Below, in pieces: positions 10,861 to 23,222 of a DNA stretch of 64,000 nucleotides (position 1 is its first letter; every line of letters begins with the position of its first letter). Location of the stretch: the NCBI GenBank assembly GCA_010015675.1, contig ML977019.1, positions 196,626 through 260,625 of the forward strand, written 5' to 3'. The notes under the pieces were generated by a model. That model saw only the letters and a program-made list of their open reading frames with translations, had not been told where the DNA came from and did not search any database. Both the position numbers and the translations under genes were made by a program. This DNA comes from Byssothecium circinans. Lineage: Eukaryota; Ascomycota; Dothideomycetes; Pleosporales; Massarinaceae.

Positions 10861-13632
10861 CTTGTCGGTTGGATTGGTGTTGGGATTAGACTTTTCAACT
10901 AATTATTTCGAAGGGTATCAGGGGGGGAAATGAAGAGTTCAAATGAACGAGAACGTGATCTTCTAAATAGGTAAAGTAATAGAATAAAGTCTGATCGCAC
11001 GGCGACAGAGAAGACTGATTGGAGTGATCGGTAAGAAGTGAAAGTGAGTGGCCGGACTGAAGAACAGAAAGAGTGGGCTCAACTGCGTCTTATATTGATT
11101 TCGCTTGATGCCTTGATATTGCACATCATCGCTAGACTCTCCGCCAAGCCAATCCCGCTGTTTGAAGTAAGCTTGAAACTTCTGTGAAGCCGGGCCAAGA
11201 ACGAGTAAGGCGAGCATGGCAGACCTTCCCACCAGGGTCCATGAGTAGGATGCCAAACCGTGCCCGCTGTGTGAAGAGCCAGCACGAAACTCCGTGCTGC
11301 CGCGCCAAGTGGGATAAGCCTGTCAGACCTGTGCGAAGACATCCTATAAGGGGGACCTGCCCGCGGTCTGGAGCTTTTTTGAGGGCGGATGGGCGTGCTC
11401 TGCCAAGCATCCATACCGAATTCGGAGGAACATCTCGTCACACCTCCACCCCATGAACCACACACAGTGTGGAGCTGTGATGGAGGCTTTTTTGCAACAA
11501 TGATCTAGTCTCTCCTTGCAGACTGTCGATCGATCGCCATTTTGACCCGCCACATGTCACAATTGCATATGCATGAAGACCGGAATTGACAGTGCTCTCC
11601 GCCTACAGTACGTATGCTAATCCGAGCCGCCAAGCCCGCGAGGCCAAAGAAGAACCTGTTCGACTCATTTTAAGACCGGATAAAGAGATTCCAGCCATGT
11701 ATTTGGACATGATCTCGCGAACGGGAGAGATGGGGCGCTTGGCGACGTTTCTCCACAGCGTTCGTCAAATACCCACTGTGGAGAAACGATGTACCTGGGC
11801 GCTTTGAGCTTCGTTCGCAGAAGCTTCTGACGAGACGGTCAATGTTGGAGCCAAGAAGCGCGGCCAATGCTTCGGCAGCGTGGGAGGCTCACGAATCGAG
11901 GTGGATGTTTGAGAAGTCGCCCTTTTAGGCATCAAGGCGACGAAAAGCCTTGGCGAGCCTCATCTGTCCCTGGGCTTCGCACAAAGGTGCGACGGCATGT
12001 TTCTTGGCTTCGGGCGCATGCGCAGGGATCAGGATGTTCCGCGATGTAACAGCCTCACCAAGGGGGACGTTGTGCGGAAGCACATCGCTGACGCGGACGT
12101 GATGGGCGTGCCTTAGGCTGTATCATAATATAGATTCGAGCATCCAAAGCAGTCGGACAAGGCCTGTACGCGTATGCAAGAGCGGAAGCCATCCATCGGA
12201 GGATTGTTGCGAGGGCGCAATTATGTTTCGCGTCAGGATGCAAATGGCAAAGATAAACCATCGCCCGGTCTATCGTTCTTCCACTCCGCAAAGACTCTGG
12301 GCAGCTGTCAGGAGTGGATATTCTGTATCTTGGCAACAAAGCGGCTGAGAGCGGGATTTCTCTTGTAAAGAGATTAGGCAAAGAGGCTGGAACGTAAATG
12401 ATGCAGTCGGTTGATGATCCATCGTTTGCGACTTCAGAATCCTTTCACCACCGCAAGAAGACGTCCTTTTGCACTTTGCGACTGAAGAATGCTTTGTTGA
12501 AGTCAAATACCTCAAGACATGTCAAGGTCCCATCGTGGTGGAGCCCTCGGGAAGGTCCACTGCCCAGCTGTCCCCCACAGAGGACCCATCTTTGGTCGTT
12601 GTGACAGTTTGCTTGGTTTAAGGACAAGAAAGACAAGAGTTATAGCGGGACGAGCATTAGGATGGAGTCTTGGAGATGGCCCACAGTGGACCTTGATAGA
12701 ATTGGCCAGCAGTTCTCGGTACCCTTCCAAGGCTTAGGTTTCCTGGGGTAATTGTCGTTTTTCCCTCTTGCCCTTTCATTTTGGGATCTCCTTTCGTGTT
12801 ATGCCGACGACTTCATTGCGCAGATCTGGTTGACCCGTCTTCCGAGGTAGATAGAACCGCGCGTCTTTGAGATCTGGTGCATTGGCGGTCGTATGGTGCG
12901 GGCGTGGTGGTCTTGGAGTGAAGCTGCGTGCCCGTACGAGTTGCAAGTTGTGTCATATACACTGGCAATTCCTTACCTTCGCCCGAAGGTACTTGCACAT
13001 GACGTTGAACTGGTTCTGGCCATGAGGAGACATGGGATGGGTGGATCAGACGGCGCTCGCAAAAATGAGCGATACCGCTATGAGGCGCTAGCTCATCTGA
13101 TTGTTAAATGGATGGTTGTGCAGTAATCGTCGAGTGTCACGTGAGTGTTTTGACTCTAGGGTTGTACATACGTTGTAGTAAACGATCCGAGGCTGCTTCC
13201 ACAGCGACTTCGTCCTGAGGTCCTCGCGATCAATTAATGTGCATGTGTCTCCAGTCCGGCGGGAGCGGGGATGGAAATGACCCCGCTTGAGGTCTCCACC
13301 CCCAATATTGCTGTTGAATCGTCCCATACCTTTGACAGGCAGTTCAGCTCCTGGACTCTCTCGCTCACCCATATTACCTAACTCGGCAACGTTCGAGTCT
13401 CCACGTCGCACACGCGTATCAATTGATAGGTCAGTCCAACCGTTCTCAGGCGTCCGCACGCATGCAGGACACCGCCGCAATGGCGTCAATTCCTCCTGCG
13501 ATCACGCATTGTCTCTTAGCCACCACTCTTGCCAAACGATGACGCCTCGAAAACATTGATCTCAATGAAAAATGTGAATTCGTCAAGTCCCTAGCTAATC
13601 TACAAGCCCGCCATGCAGCCACCCCGGAATCC
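10861..13632. other. intergenic region with decayed coding-like sequence
   Basis: 2.8 kb without an intact gene. On the minus strand between about 12113 and 11780 one frame reads as plausible protein for over 100 codons but contains two stops. I could not name the family. It may be a decayed gene. The plus strand also has fragmented frames there. A perfect hairpin lies at 11747-11787. The right end (13500-13632) is the leader of the DUF202 gene. Confidence 0.45.
11747..11787. repeat. perfect 12-bp inverted repeat (hairpin)
   Basis: GTTTCTCCACAG at 11747-11758 and its exact reverse complement at 11776-11787, separated by 17 bases. It lies inside the decayed region. No T-tract follows. Confidence 0.85.
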
Positions 13633-14684
13633 ATGGGTATGCCGCCCGCCGAGAGCAGGCGCCATGCAAACTCCTCCCCTTCTCCGCCCTCGCCTTCGAT
13701 AATCGAGGCGCGGGATCACGACATAGCATCCGCAGATCCAGTTACCGTACATACAAAGACCGATACGTCGCGAACACAAGAGCTAGAAATCAAAGACTCG
13801 CGGACTTCGGACGGAACGGCTAGCGATAACCACGGTGTATCCACGAGCAAGGCGATAGCGGACCCCGGAATCATGGCCGGCGGTTCCCGCAAACGAAATA
13901 CACGGATAGAAGATACCGAGCGAGAAGGTCGGAGAGAGGGTGCGAGAGCAGATGAATCGGCGCCGATAATACAACATGCGCAATCCACGTCCAAACCGGA
14001 TTATAACTCGATATCGCCTTCCGCACCCGCAGCGACAGCTAGGGATAGCGGAGCAGGCGGGAAAACACAACAGCAAGACGGCAACACCACCACAACCACT
14101 TCACAAAGAAGCAGCACACGGAACCGCTCAGAGAGTGCGAAGAGGCGCGCAGCAGAGGTGGAACGAAGGGAAGGCGGGCGATGGCGCGCGTTTCTGGATA
14201 AGTACGGCAGCGTGGAATTGGAGAATAAGGGGAGTGTTGCTAGGGATCATTTGGCTTTGGGTACACACCTACGTATACTAAATGAAGGATAGACAATGCT
14301 GACTTGAAGCCCACAGAGCGCACCTTCCTAGCCTGGCTCCGCACCTCCCTCGCCTTCGCCTCCATCGGTATAGCTATAACCCAGCTCTTCCGCCTCAACA
14401 CCACAATCGCCCCGGCCAACCCCTCCGAGCCCTCCCACAGCGAATCGCCTCAGGCCCGCCTGCGCCATGTTGGCAAACCGCTCGGCGCTACCTTCATCGG
14501 AATCTCCATTGTTATCCTCTTCATTGGTTTCCACAGATACTTCGAGACCCAGCATTATGTGATACGAGGCAAGTTCCCTGCGAGTAGGGGCAGTGTGATT
14601 GTGGTTAGTTTGGTGGCGGGCGCGCTCATCTTGGCGAGTTTGGCGGTTGTTCTGGCTGTGGGTGCGAGGGCTTTTGAGCCGTGA
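13633..14684 (+). CDS. DUF202 (YidH/VTC-like) membrane protein
   Basis: Two exons, 13633-14260 and 14317-14684, give 331 aa. The 56-nt intron starts GTACAC, has a CTGAC branch site and ends CACAG. The junction restores the family signature [20 protein letters not shown], which marks the DUF202 domain (PF02656). Three hydrophobic segments follow: around [23 protein letters not shown], and the C-terminal [20 protein letters not shown]. The first about 190 residues are Ser/Thr/Arg-rich and disordered. Related domains form the membrane part of yeast vacuolar transporter chaperones, but this protein has no SPX or polyphosphate-polymerase domain, so its role is unknown. Confidence 0.88.
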
Positions 14685-14969
14685 GGAGAGGACGAGGGTT
14701 TGGAATTGGATATTGGGTATCTCATGGATTTTGCATGTTGCATCTATCTGATCTCGTTATGAGCGATTATGTCCACACGATTTTCCTGGGCGGCGCCGTC
14801 GTTTTTACTGTATTAAAGCAAAGGTTTGGGGACAGTTTCAGCCGTGGGAAACTATGGAAAGCGTATCTAGGCTTTTGACAGATGACCTTTACATCGCTTT
14901 CCTCATGCCTAATTATCGCATAATCTCTTCATGTTACGTCCATCCTCCAAGCATCCTCATAGCATCCAC

Positions 14970-16491
14970 CTATGATGCAGCGATGATCTCATCCGTCATC
15001 TCCTTGGTTGATTTGCCCGCACGCGAGCTCTTGATGACCCTCTTGATGAGGTCCTCCACATTGTCCCAGTCGCTGGTATCGACGGGGTGGAGTTCCGTCT
15101 GGAAGTAGTTGGCAATCTGGTGGAGTTGTTGCCAGCTAGCTTTGTTGTGGACGAAGGTCAGGGCAACACCGACGCGGCCGAAGCGACCGGTACGACCGAT
15201 ACGATGCAGATACGTCTCCGGGTCTGGCGTCCGGCCGTCTGCCATGGTCGGGACGTCCTGTAGTGTGTTAGTTGGGTCTCTGCTACCGGAGGTGATGGGA
15301 CGAACATAGTTGATGACCATGGTGACGGACTGTACGTCGATACCACGCGCGAGCACGTTGGTCGTAATGAGAACCTTGGCCTCGCCGGAGCGGAATTGGT
15401 CGATGATCCTGTCACGGTCCGGACCCTCCAAAGCACCGCTCAGCTGTGCGACTTTGTGTCCCTCTGCGGTCATGCGGGATTCGAGCTCTTCTGCGGTTTT
15501 GCGTGTCTATTTGTGTGAGTATATTGTTTCCATACAACGTGGCGGCATTACTTACGCGGACAAAGATGATCGACGAGGCTTGGGTCATGAGTCCGTAGAA
15601 CTTGAGTAGTGTCGCGAACTTGTCGGAGTCTTGATCGATGTCGATGTACAACTGCTTGATGCCCTCAATGGTGAGTTCCTCGTGGGCAAGAGTGAGGACG
15701 TTCGCGTTGGGTGCGAAATGGTTGGCATAGTCAATAACGTGCGGAGGGAAGGTCGCCGAGAAGAGGACGGTTTGTACCTTGGGGAGCAGCTTCTGGACAC
15801 GAGTGCACTGCTCGCCGAGACCCTGCTGATCAAGCATGTTGTCCGCCTCATCCAGCACCAGGATCTTCATCTGTTTGGCATCCAGAGCACGCCTTCGAAT
15901 CGCATCCATGACGGTTCCTGGGGTGCCGACGAGGACGTGCGCGTTGAACCTCCTGTTCTTGCTGGGGTCAGGTATGGCAGCCTGAATGGTCAAACCCTCC
16001 ATATATTGACCCATGTGCTCAATGACACCGAGAATCTGACGGGCAAGCTCGCGGCTCGGTGCTAGGACGAGTGCTTGTGGCGCTTTTACGCTGAGGTCGA
16101 TTCGGGTGAGAATGTTGAGGGAGAAGGCGGCGGTTTTGCCGGTGCCTGACTGCGACTGAGCGATCATGTTAGTCGGCGGGTCGAAAAGTAGCAGCGGCAA
16201 GGCCTTCTCTTGGATTTTCGAGGGTTTACGGAAGTTCATGTGGCGGATGCCCTTCAAGAGCGAATCTGACAGCTTGAGTTCCTCGAACGATTTGGCGGAG
16301 AACAGAGGGTTGTTCGGGTCGGCTTGCATGTCGGACAGCTTGACCTCGACCTTGTAGTCCTTCTCCGCGAGCGAAGAGCCATTGCCCGGTTCGCCAGCGC
16401 CGTCCATTTGTGCGGCGGCGAGAGAGTTGTCGGTGGTTTCGGTGGGCTCAGCAGTCTTGTCAACCGCGGGGGGCTCCTCGGTGGACGACAT
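14970..16491 (-). CDS. DBP5: DEAD-box ATP-dependent RNA helicase DBP5
   Basis: Two exons, 15556-16491 and 14970-15506, give 490 aa. The 49-nt intron is GTAAGT..TAG. Helicase motifs appear in order: Q motif region ([12 protein letters not shown]), [10 protein letters not shown] (I), PSRELARQ (Ia), GTPGTV, DEAD (II), SAT (III), [12 protein letters not shown] (V) and [10 protein letters not shown] (VI). The N-terminal extension and the [11 protein letters not shown] lead-in are typical of Dbp5/DDX19. It remodels mRNPs at the cytoplasmic face of the nuclear pore, activated by Gle1 and inositol hexakisphosphate, and also acts in translation termination. It is divergently transcribed from BZZ1. Confidence 0.95.
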
Positions 16492-17282
16492 GGTGGTAGG
16501 TTGTATTTGTCTGTAGGCGTGTCAGCGCAACTGCTCTGCACGGAGGGCGCTAAGCCTGGCGTCGAAAATCCGGGAGAGCTTTGCACGAGGCTTTTGCGTA
16601 CCTTCACTGTAGTCTCGTCAGTTTCTATGTGCTCTTCTGGCGCCTGCGCGTGCTCTTTCAACAGCACGAAGCGAGAGGCGAGAGGAGGGGTAGGGCGCGA
16701 TGAGGTGTGTGTGGTGCGCAGTTCCCCAAAGGTGGATAGGCAGAGGCAATCTACCAGTGAAGGGAGAGTTAGGGTGAGATTAGAAGACTGACGGTACAGT
16801 GTTCAAAGAATCAAGCAAATAAATGGTTGTTGAATTGCTTGAGCCCCGCTAACAGCTCTCGCGGGCGATATCCACAGCGGCGGGAGGGCTAGGCTGCTCT
16901 AGGCAGCGACCGGCATTCCAGGCAGGCGCAGGCAGGTGCAGAGCAAATGCGCATATGTACGCAAACGCTGGCAGACTGCTTCTCGAAGCTGTCTTAACAT
17001 ATGCGTCCGATACTAAGCGCATGCAAAGCGTCTGTGTATTCACTCTACTGTGGCGTCCCTTCCCTTGGCGCATGGTGCATAGTCCGCTTTTCCGCGTGGC
17101 GGCCCTGCCTGACAGCCAACAACCCCACCAATTAGGCTCCTGCATCTCTCCGCCAGCAGCCCGGTCCTTGAGCCCTTCACCACCAGACGCCACGCCTGTC
17201 GTCCCTCTCTACATATGCATGTGGGTTGCGCCGGCTTGCTGTTGCTGTGCACTGGACCCTCTGCTACCGCCGCCGCCACATC
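16492..17282. promoter_or_regulatory. shared divergent promoter of DBP5 and BZZ1
   Basis: 791 bp between the two start codons, so it must carry the promoters and leaders of both genes. There is no obvious TATA box next to either start. Short ORFs present are not conserved-looking. Confidence 0.6.
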
Positions 17283-19789
17283 ATGGAAGTCGACATTGCC
17301 CCCCAGTTCGGCGCTGAGTTGAAGGTACCCGAATCCCCCTCTTGATTCCCACTCCGACTAACGCCGCATTGCAGGATGGCTTCAAGAACGTCAACGCCTG
17401 GGTACGTTACCTCGTATACCCCCGGAAACATTGCAGATCTTGCGCATAGCTCCATCCCTTCCTTCTCCGGCGGTGGCATAGCAGGCTGACTGGAGAATAC
17501 TAGGTCTCGGGCGGAATCGCGTGGCTCGACGATGTACAACAATTCTACCGAGAGCGAAGCGCAATAGAGAAGGAGTACGCAGCCAAGCTCAGCGCGTTGG
17601 CAAAGAAATACTTCGAAAAGAAGGCAAGGAAATCGAGCAGTCTGAGTGTTGGGGATACTCCCTCAGTGACGCCAGGCTCGCTAGAGAGGTAGGAGCCACG
17701 AATGCCGAGATTGCTCTTTGCCTGACATCTGGTGTATCACAGTGCTTCAATGACCACATGGGGCGTACAGTTGACCACGCTCGAGTCCCGCGCCTCCGAA
17801 CATGACCAATTCGCGACCGCCCTCGTCACAAATGTCGCCGATCCGCTCAAGGCCGTCGCCGCACGCTACGAAGAACTGCGGAAACTACATGCAGACTATG
17901 CATCCAAGTTGGAGAAAGAGCGCGACTCAACCTACGGTGATTTGCGCAAGATGAAGGGAAAGTACGATAGTTCGTGTCAGGAGGTGGAAAATCGTAGGAA
18001 GAAGACCGAAGGCGCATTCGATCATGGAAAGCAGAAGGCACGGATTGCATTCGAACAGCAACAGAGCGAGATGCGGAACGTCAAGAACACATATATCATC
18101 GCGATCAACGTCACAAATAAGCAAAAGGAGATGTACTACCACGAGTATGTCCCGGAGCTACTAGACGTAAGCTTCTCCACCATGCCGTATCACAGCCTTC
18201 TCACGCAGCACACAGAGCCTCCAAGATCTTTCACAAACCCGAGTCGCGAAATTAAATAGTATCTGGTCCCTAGCAGCTACCATTGAAACGCAGGCGCTCA
18301 CCAGAAGCACCGACCTGCTCAATCATCTTTCCGCCGAAATCCCTCGAAATAAACCACTGCTCGATTCGATGATGTTTGTTCGACACAACGCTGGGCCATG
18401 GCAAGAGCCAGCAGACTTCCAGTTCGAGCCCAGCCCTGTATGGTTAGACGACGGCTCCATCGCGACTGACGACGCATCGGCAGTCTTCCTCCAAAACGTC
18501 CTTACCAAGTCGAAGGGGTCACTCGCCGAACACCGTCGCGAGCTGGACAAGAAGCGGAAAGAGGTGGAAAACGCTAGGAAAGTGCGGCAGAACATCCGTG
18601 ACGGGAAGGACAAGAGGGACGAAGTCGAAGTGGTGCGTGCAATTTTTAGCCTTCAGGAGGGAATGCACGAAGTCGAACGCCAGAAGGTCAATGCAGAAGT
18701 AGAGGTGTCAACAATCACGTCTGCTGTCGGAGATTTGAGTCGCGGCGCAAGAAACCACAACTTCAAGGGTCAGACGTTCAAGATTCCGACCAACTGCGAC
18801 CTATGTGGAGACCGAATATGGGGTCTGTCTGCCAAAGGGTTCGACTGTCGGGATTGTGGGTACACATGCCACAGCAAATGTGAGATGAAAGTACCAGCGG
18901 ATTGTCCGGGCGAACAAACGAAGGAGGAGAAGAAAAAGCTCAAGGATGAACGACAAAGGTCCGCCCACGCTGCTCCGCCAGTCAACGGGAACTCTGGTTC
19001 GGCTGATATGCCAAGGATAAGCCGGAGCGACACAGTGAACTCGATGAATACCTTAAGCTCTGGTTACTCAGCAACAGCACATCGATCAATATCAGGTGGC
19101 ATGTCGCCAACAGCAGAAGAACCCCCTGCTATGCCAACGGAGAACAAACTAGTCTCAGCACCAGCACCAAGAAGAAACCGAATCGTCGCACCACCACCTG
19201 CGCAATTTATCAAGGACGATCCAGATCTCCCATCGGCAAGCGCCCCAGTATCGAAACCCACGGAGCAGAAAGGCAGGATGCTTTATGCCTATCAGCAGAA
19301 TAGTGACGGTGAACTCACTGTTGCCGATGGGCGAGACGTTACAATTCTAGAACCCGATGGTAGGTATGATCACTCCCGGGAAAACATCATGCTGACGACA
19401 GCCGAGTAGATGGCTCAGGCTGGACAAAAGTGCGAGCCGGCGCCAAAGAAGGCCTCGTGCCCACCACCTATGTCGAGATCATGCCCCTAACACCACCCTC
19501 CTCCCATCGTCCCGAGTCCACATACTCTGCCTCTTCCGCTTCCATAGCGGGAAGTGTGACGGCAGCAGGGAAGAAGAAGGGCCCAGCCGTTGCGCCGAAG
19601 CGCGGGGCGAAGAAGCTAAAGTACGTCGAAGCGATATACGATTACACGGCGTCCGGCGATGCCGAACATAGCATGGTAGAAGGCGAGCGATTCGTCCTCA
19701 TCAACGCGGACACGGGAGATGGGTGGGCAGACGTTGAAAAGGACGGCCAAGTGAAGAGCGTACCGGCAAACTACATTCAGCAGGTCTAA
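17283..19789 (+). CDS. BZZ1: F-BAR / C1 / double-SH3 actin regulator BZZ1
   Basis: Six exons: 17283-17324, 17375-17401 (27 nt), 17504-17688, 17743-18166, 18216-19359 and 19410-19789, giving 733 aa. The F-BAR domain fills the N-terminal third (FGAELKDGF start, then coiled coil). A C1 zinc finger lies at about residues 407-455, with CDLCGDRIWG and CHSKC ligands. SH3 domains sit at about 578-632 (YAYQQNSDGELTV..GLVPTTYVE) and 676-733 (AIYDYTASGDAEHSM..VPANYIQQ). Bzz1 binds the WASP/Las17 complex, promotes Arp2/3 actin assembly at endocytic patches and shapes membranes. A CAG run follows directly after the stop codon. Confidence 0.93.
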
Positions 19790-21061
19790 GCAGCAGCAGC
19801 AGCAGCATCATTTTGTCATCACGCATTATTTGGACTTTGGCATGGCGTTTGGTGGAGTTGATGTCTGTCTGGATGACCTTGGGCTAGAGGTCCTTGTATG
19901 GTAGATATGAAAGCATTGATATTTGTCTCACCTGCCACTTTGACTTTGCCGATAAGCCTCATGATTGATTAGGCGTTGACGTGTGTCTTGGTTCAACGTG
20001 CTATATGTTGTGTGACTATGCTGGCGGGCTGTCGAGTCGTTGAGGGCTGACTCAGCTATTGTCCGATAAATCGGCGTTCCCGGTTCTCCATCTGTTACTC
20101 CATCATACCATCGCATTGATCAATCCCATGGAACATTCGCCGATCTGCTATTTTATCCGGGAATATTTATTCCTCCCCTGACGAGGCGATACAGGAATCA
20201 ACCAGGCTGAAGGGTATCACGCCTCGTCACTTCGTCTGGAGTAGCTCACACAACGTCAGCCCAGCAGTCACTGTGCCGCACCGCAGATTACACTCCTATA
20301 TATTGATTCGTCTTACTGTCAGGAGCCAACTTACAGTCATGGCCGGTCTTGCCAGATCGAAAAGGGAAGAGGGGCGGTTTTTTTAAAGTCGACGTGCCAA
20401 CCCTGCATTCCCCGCCGCACGGAAGCGCCGAACCCATGAAAGCATCGTGGGTGGGCGCTTGGCTCGAGAACACTCCGTCGCGATCAATTGATGGGAGAGG
20501 CAGGTCAGCGTTACGCCGCTTGCTGCGCCGCACGTGTGATGTGATGGGGAGATGAAGGTAATCTGCTGCCACCCAGTATGTAGCTGATGGACGGGAACGG
20601 GTTGGTTCGAACGGCTCGAGCAGGCAGACGATCTTCAGCTCATCATCCTAGTTTTTGGAGTCGGTATTGTGGCTAACGGCTATTCGTAGGGTCTCGGGAT
20701 CTAGGCGTGGGCTTCGAATACCACGGCGGCTGCCGATGTCAACGGGCGCGGAATGTGGCACGCAGGGATAGACATGCGGTGGTACATATCCATATACTGT
20801 CTGGTCTCAGGAACGGTGCAACATACAAAGGTTGTACAGAATGGCTCGATGGGTCCGCAGAAATCCGCCGGGCAGAAGAGATAGTCATGATAGTCACGTA
20901 TTCGCCATCATCTGCAGGAACTGGCCCATCAGCGAATGGGCCTAGAGTGTACCTGGACTGCGCCGCGAACATACACCTCTTGCCGCCGAACACTCTTGGC
21001 TATACCACTTCCTTGGAAATATGAAAATACTCCTGTGGCACAGTACAGTGCGGAGCGGCTG

Positions 21062-21067
21062 TATAAA
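21062..21067 (+). promoter_or_regulatory. TATA-like element upstream of SUN gene
   Basis: TATAAA within CTGTATAAATGC, 780 bp before the SUN start codon. If used, it implies a leader of roughly 700 nt, consistent with the pyrimidine-rich stretches that follow. Confidence 0.4.
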
Positions 21068-21156
21068 TGCGTGCTCAATGCAACCGTTCCACAAGGCTAT
21101 TGTCTTGCTAACTCTACCTTTCCCACTTTCCCACTCGAGGGCACCTTGACCCAAGT

Positions 21157-21624
21157 CTCTCCTTATACCCCTCATTGTCTTTTAAAATCGTGTCTTCGAA
21201 GGCATCAGCACCATATCTATCTAATACAACAATTGTACGGCATCGTACAGAATCGAATCGCCTTCACCCCCACGGCGAGAGTCGGCTTCAGTCGGGCAAG
21301 CAGTTACTACAGCACATCATTCATTGGCCAGATCTTTGGTTGCCAGGCAGAGACGGAAGTCGCAGGTAGGCGAGATCTCATCATTCCATTCCCACGAGGG
21401 CAGGAACGAAGGCCTGTCTTGGCGCTGGGACCACAGCAAACAGACACTCCATCGCACCTCGCGACCCCGCCTCCATCTCCACCTCCACTCTTCCTCTTCG
21501 TGCGACTCACACTGCGACAGTCAAGTTCTTTCTCGCTCACTCGCTCACGGCTCGCCCCCTCTCCACTCATTATTGTTTTCGTCGACCCAATCCACTCGTT
21601 AAGAAGCTCTCCTTACCATTCTTT
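21157..21624 (+). promoter_or_regulatory. cluster of Ssd1-type CNYTCNYT motifs in the putative SUN 5' leader
   Basis: Five matches on the sense strand: CTCTCCTT at 21157 and 21607, CGCTCACT at 21534, CACTCGCT at 21538 (overlapping the previous one) and CATTCTTT at 21617. In yeast the RNA-binding protein Ssd1 (GUL-1 in Neurospora) recognises this pattern in 5' leaders of wall-protein mRNAs, including SUN genes. Transcript start is not known, so placement in the leader is inferred. Confidence 0.45.
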
Positions 21625-21841
21625 GCATCTCGCATTCCGGAGACGTCAGGTCAACAGCCCTTGAAACTACGATACCCAACGCGACTTTGTGGCTGTACAA
21701 CGCTACCAGACCCGCAATTCTTCCCGTTCGACATCGAGTCCGTCGCTCCTTTCTCACTGCTGCGCCAACAGTGATTAATCCTCGACCAGGAACAACGGCG
21801 GCAACCCTCGAACTCCTCTCCACTAAATCATTCGCAGAAGG

Positions 21842-23222
21842 ATGAGGCTTCATGTTCTCGTCACCGCCGCGGCAGCCGCCAATGCTCTCGCGCAACCGCA
21901 TCGTCATGCCCATCGGCATGTTGCAGATGGAGTCGCAAAGCGCGATCCCGCTGCCGTTTATGCACCCGCGCCGGTAGCCACTGTGGTGGTTTACGTGCTC
22001 AACGGCCATTCTATCAGTGAGGATGATGTTCGCAAGGGTATCGCCAATGGCACCCTCGCCTGGGGAGATGACGGCGTACTCTCTTCTTCCGTGGCCGTGA
22101 GTACAGCGCAACCCACTACACCTCCTAAACAGGTATCGCAGGCCGAGATGCAGGCTGATAATCCGCCTGCTCAACAAGCACCGCCGAAGGCTCCAGAGCA
22201 GCCCAAGCCAAGTCAAGCTGCTCCGCAAACTCAGTCGGCAAAGCCGTCTTCATCAAAGGACTACAGCCCAGTTGACAAGGATGGCAACTGCGCCGACTGC
22301 AGCAAAGAGTTCCGCAACAACTTCCACCCGTGCAACGAATTCCCAACTGGCTATGGCGCGATTCATCTTGGCAATGAGGGCCTCGGGGGCTGGACCGGCA
22401 TCCAGGATCCTAAAGAGCGAGGAGCTGCTGGATACGATAACATACACACAGTTGCTAAAGGCTCGTGCTCTGACGGCGCTTGCTGCACTCCGGGCTCATT
22501 CTGCTCTTATGCTTGCCCCAATCCCTATCTCAAGATGTCTTTCCCCAAGAAACAGGGCAAAACCGGGCAATCTGTCGGCGGGCTGTACTGCAACGACAAG
22601 GGCCTGCTCGAGATGGCTGATGGTGCTTTGGGCAAGACGCTCTGTGGCAAGGGGTCTTCCCACTTCAAGGTCAAAGTGCAGAACAAGCTCTCGAAGCCTG
22701 TCTCAATCTGTCGCACTGACTATCCTGGTATGAAATCTCTATGGGTATCCATCTACCAAGCTAACAAGAAAAGGCACTGAGTCAGAAACTATCCCCCTCA
22801 CCGTCCAACCGGGTCAGACTGGTGAGCTAGCCAACCCAGACCAGAGCGCGTACTACTTCTGGGGCGACAAGGCAACGTCAGCTCAGTACTACATCAACAA
22901 GCAGGGTGTTCCGGAAGGCGAAGCTTGCACTTGGGGAACCGGCGCAAAGGCTGTCGGCAACTGGGCACCAGCGAACTTTGGCACTTCCTGGGATGACATC
23001 AACATGCACATCGGTTTTGCTGGGTTGAGCCAAAACAAGCCGACCAACCCCAACGACAGACTCGACTTCAACGTAGACTTCACAGGCGACGGTGTCGCCA
23101 ACCCGTGCAAATTCAAGAAGAGCACCGGCGAATACTGCAACGGCGATAATTGCGGACGGGACGTTGGCTGCACTGCTTCCGTGAAGGACGGCAGCACGCT
23201 CACTATGGTGTTCTCGGACTAG
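21842..23222 (+). CDS. SUN-family secreted cell-wall protein (SUN4/UTH1/Psu1 type)
   Basis: Exons 21842-22727 and 22774-23222 give 444 aa. The 46-nt intron is GTATGA..AAAAG with a GCTAAC branch; only this AAG acceptor keeps frame (YPG|TESETIPLTV). A signal peptide (residues 1-17) is followed by a KR dibasic site near residue 34, a Pro/Gln/Ser-rich linker, and the SUN domain (PF03856) with its many cysteines (for example CSDGACCTPGSFCSYACP and CGRDVGC). SUN proteins bind or act on beta-1,3-glucan and function in septation, wall remodelling and daughter separation. They were first described as beta-glucosidase-like, and catalytic assignment is still loose. Confidence 0.92.

Larger units (their letters stand above)
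19790..21841. other. intergenic region and long leader of the SUN gene
   Basis: A short CAG tract (19790-19806) follows the BZZ1 stop. The middle (20000-21000) has no supported gene. From about 21060 the DNA looks like the core promoter and a long pyrimidine-rich 5' leader of the SUN gene, described separately. Confidence 0.55.

Noticed and set aside
20605..20630. GGTTCGAAC resembling a tRNA T-loop (B box)
   Set aside because: The flanking bases do not form the 5-bp T stem, and no acceptor or anticodon arm is present.
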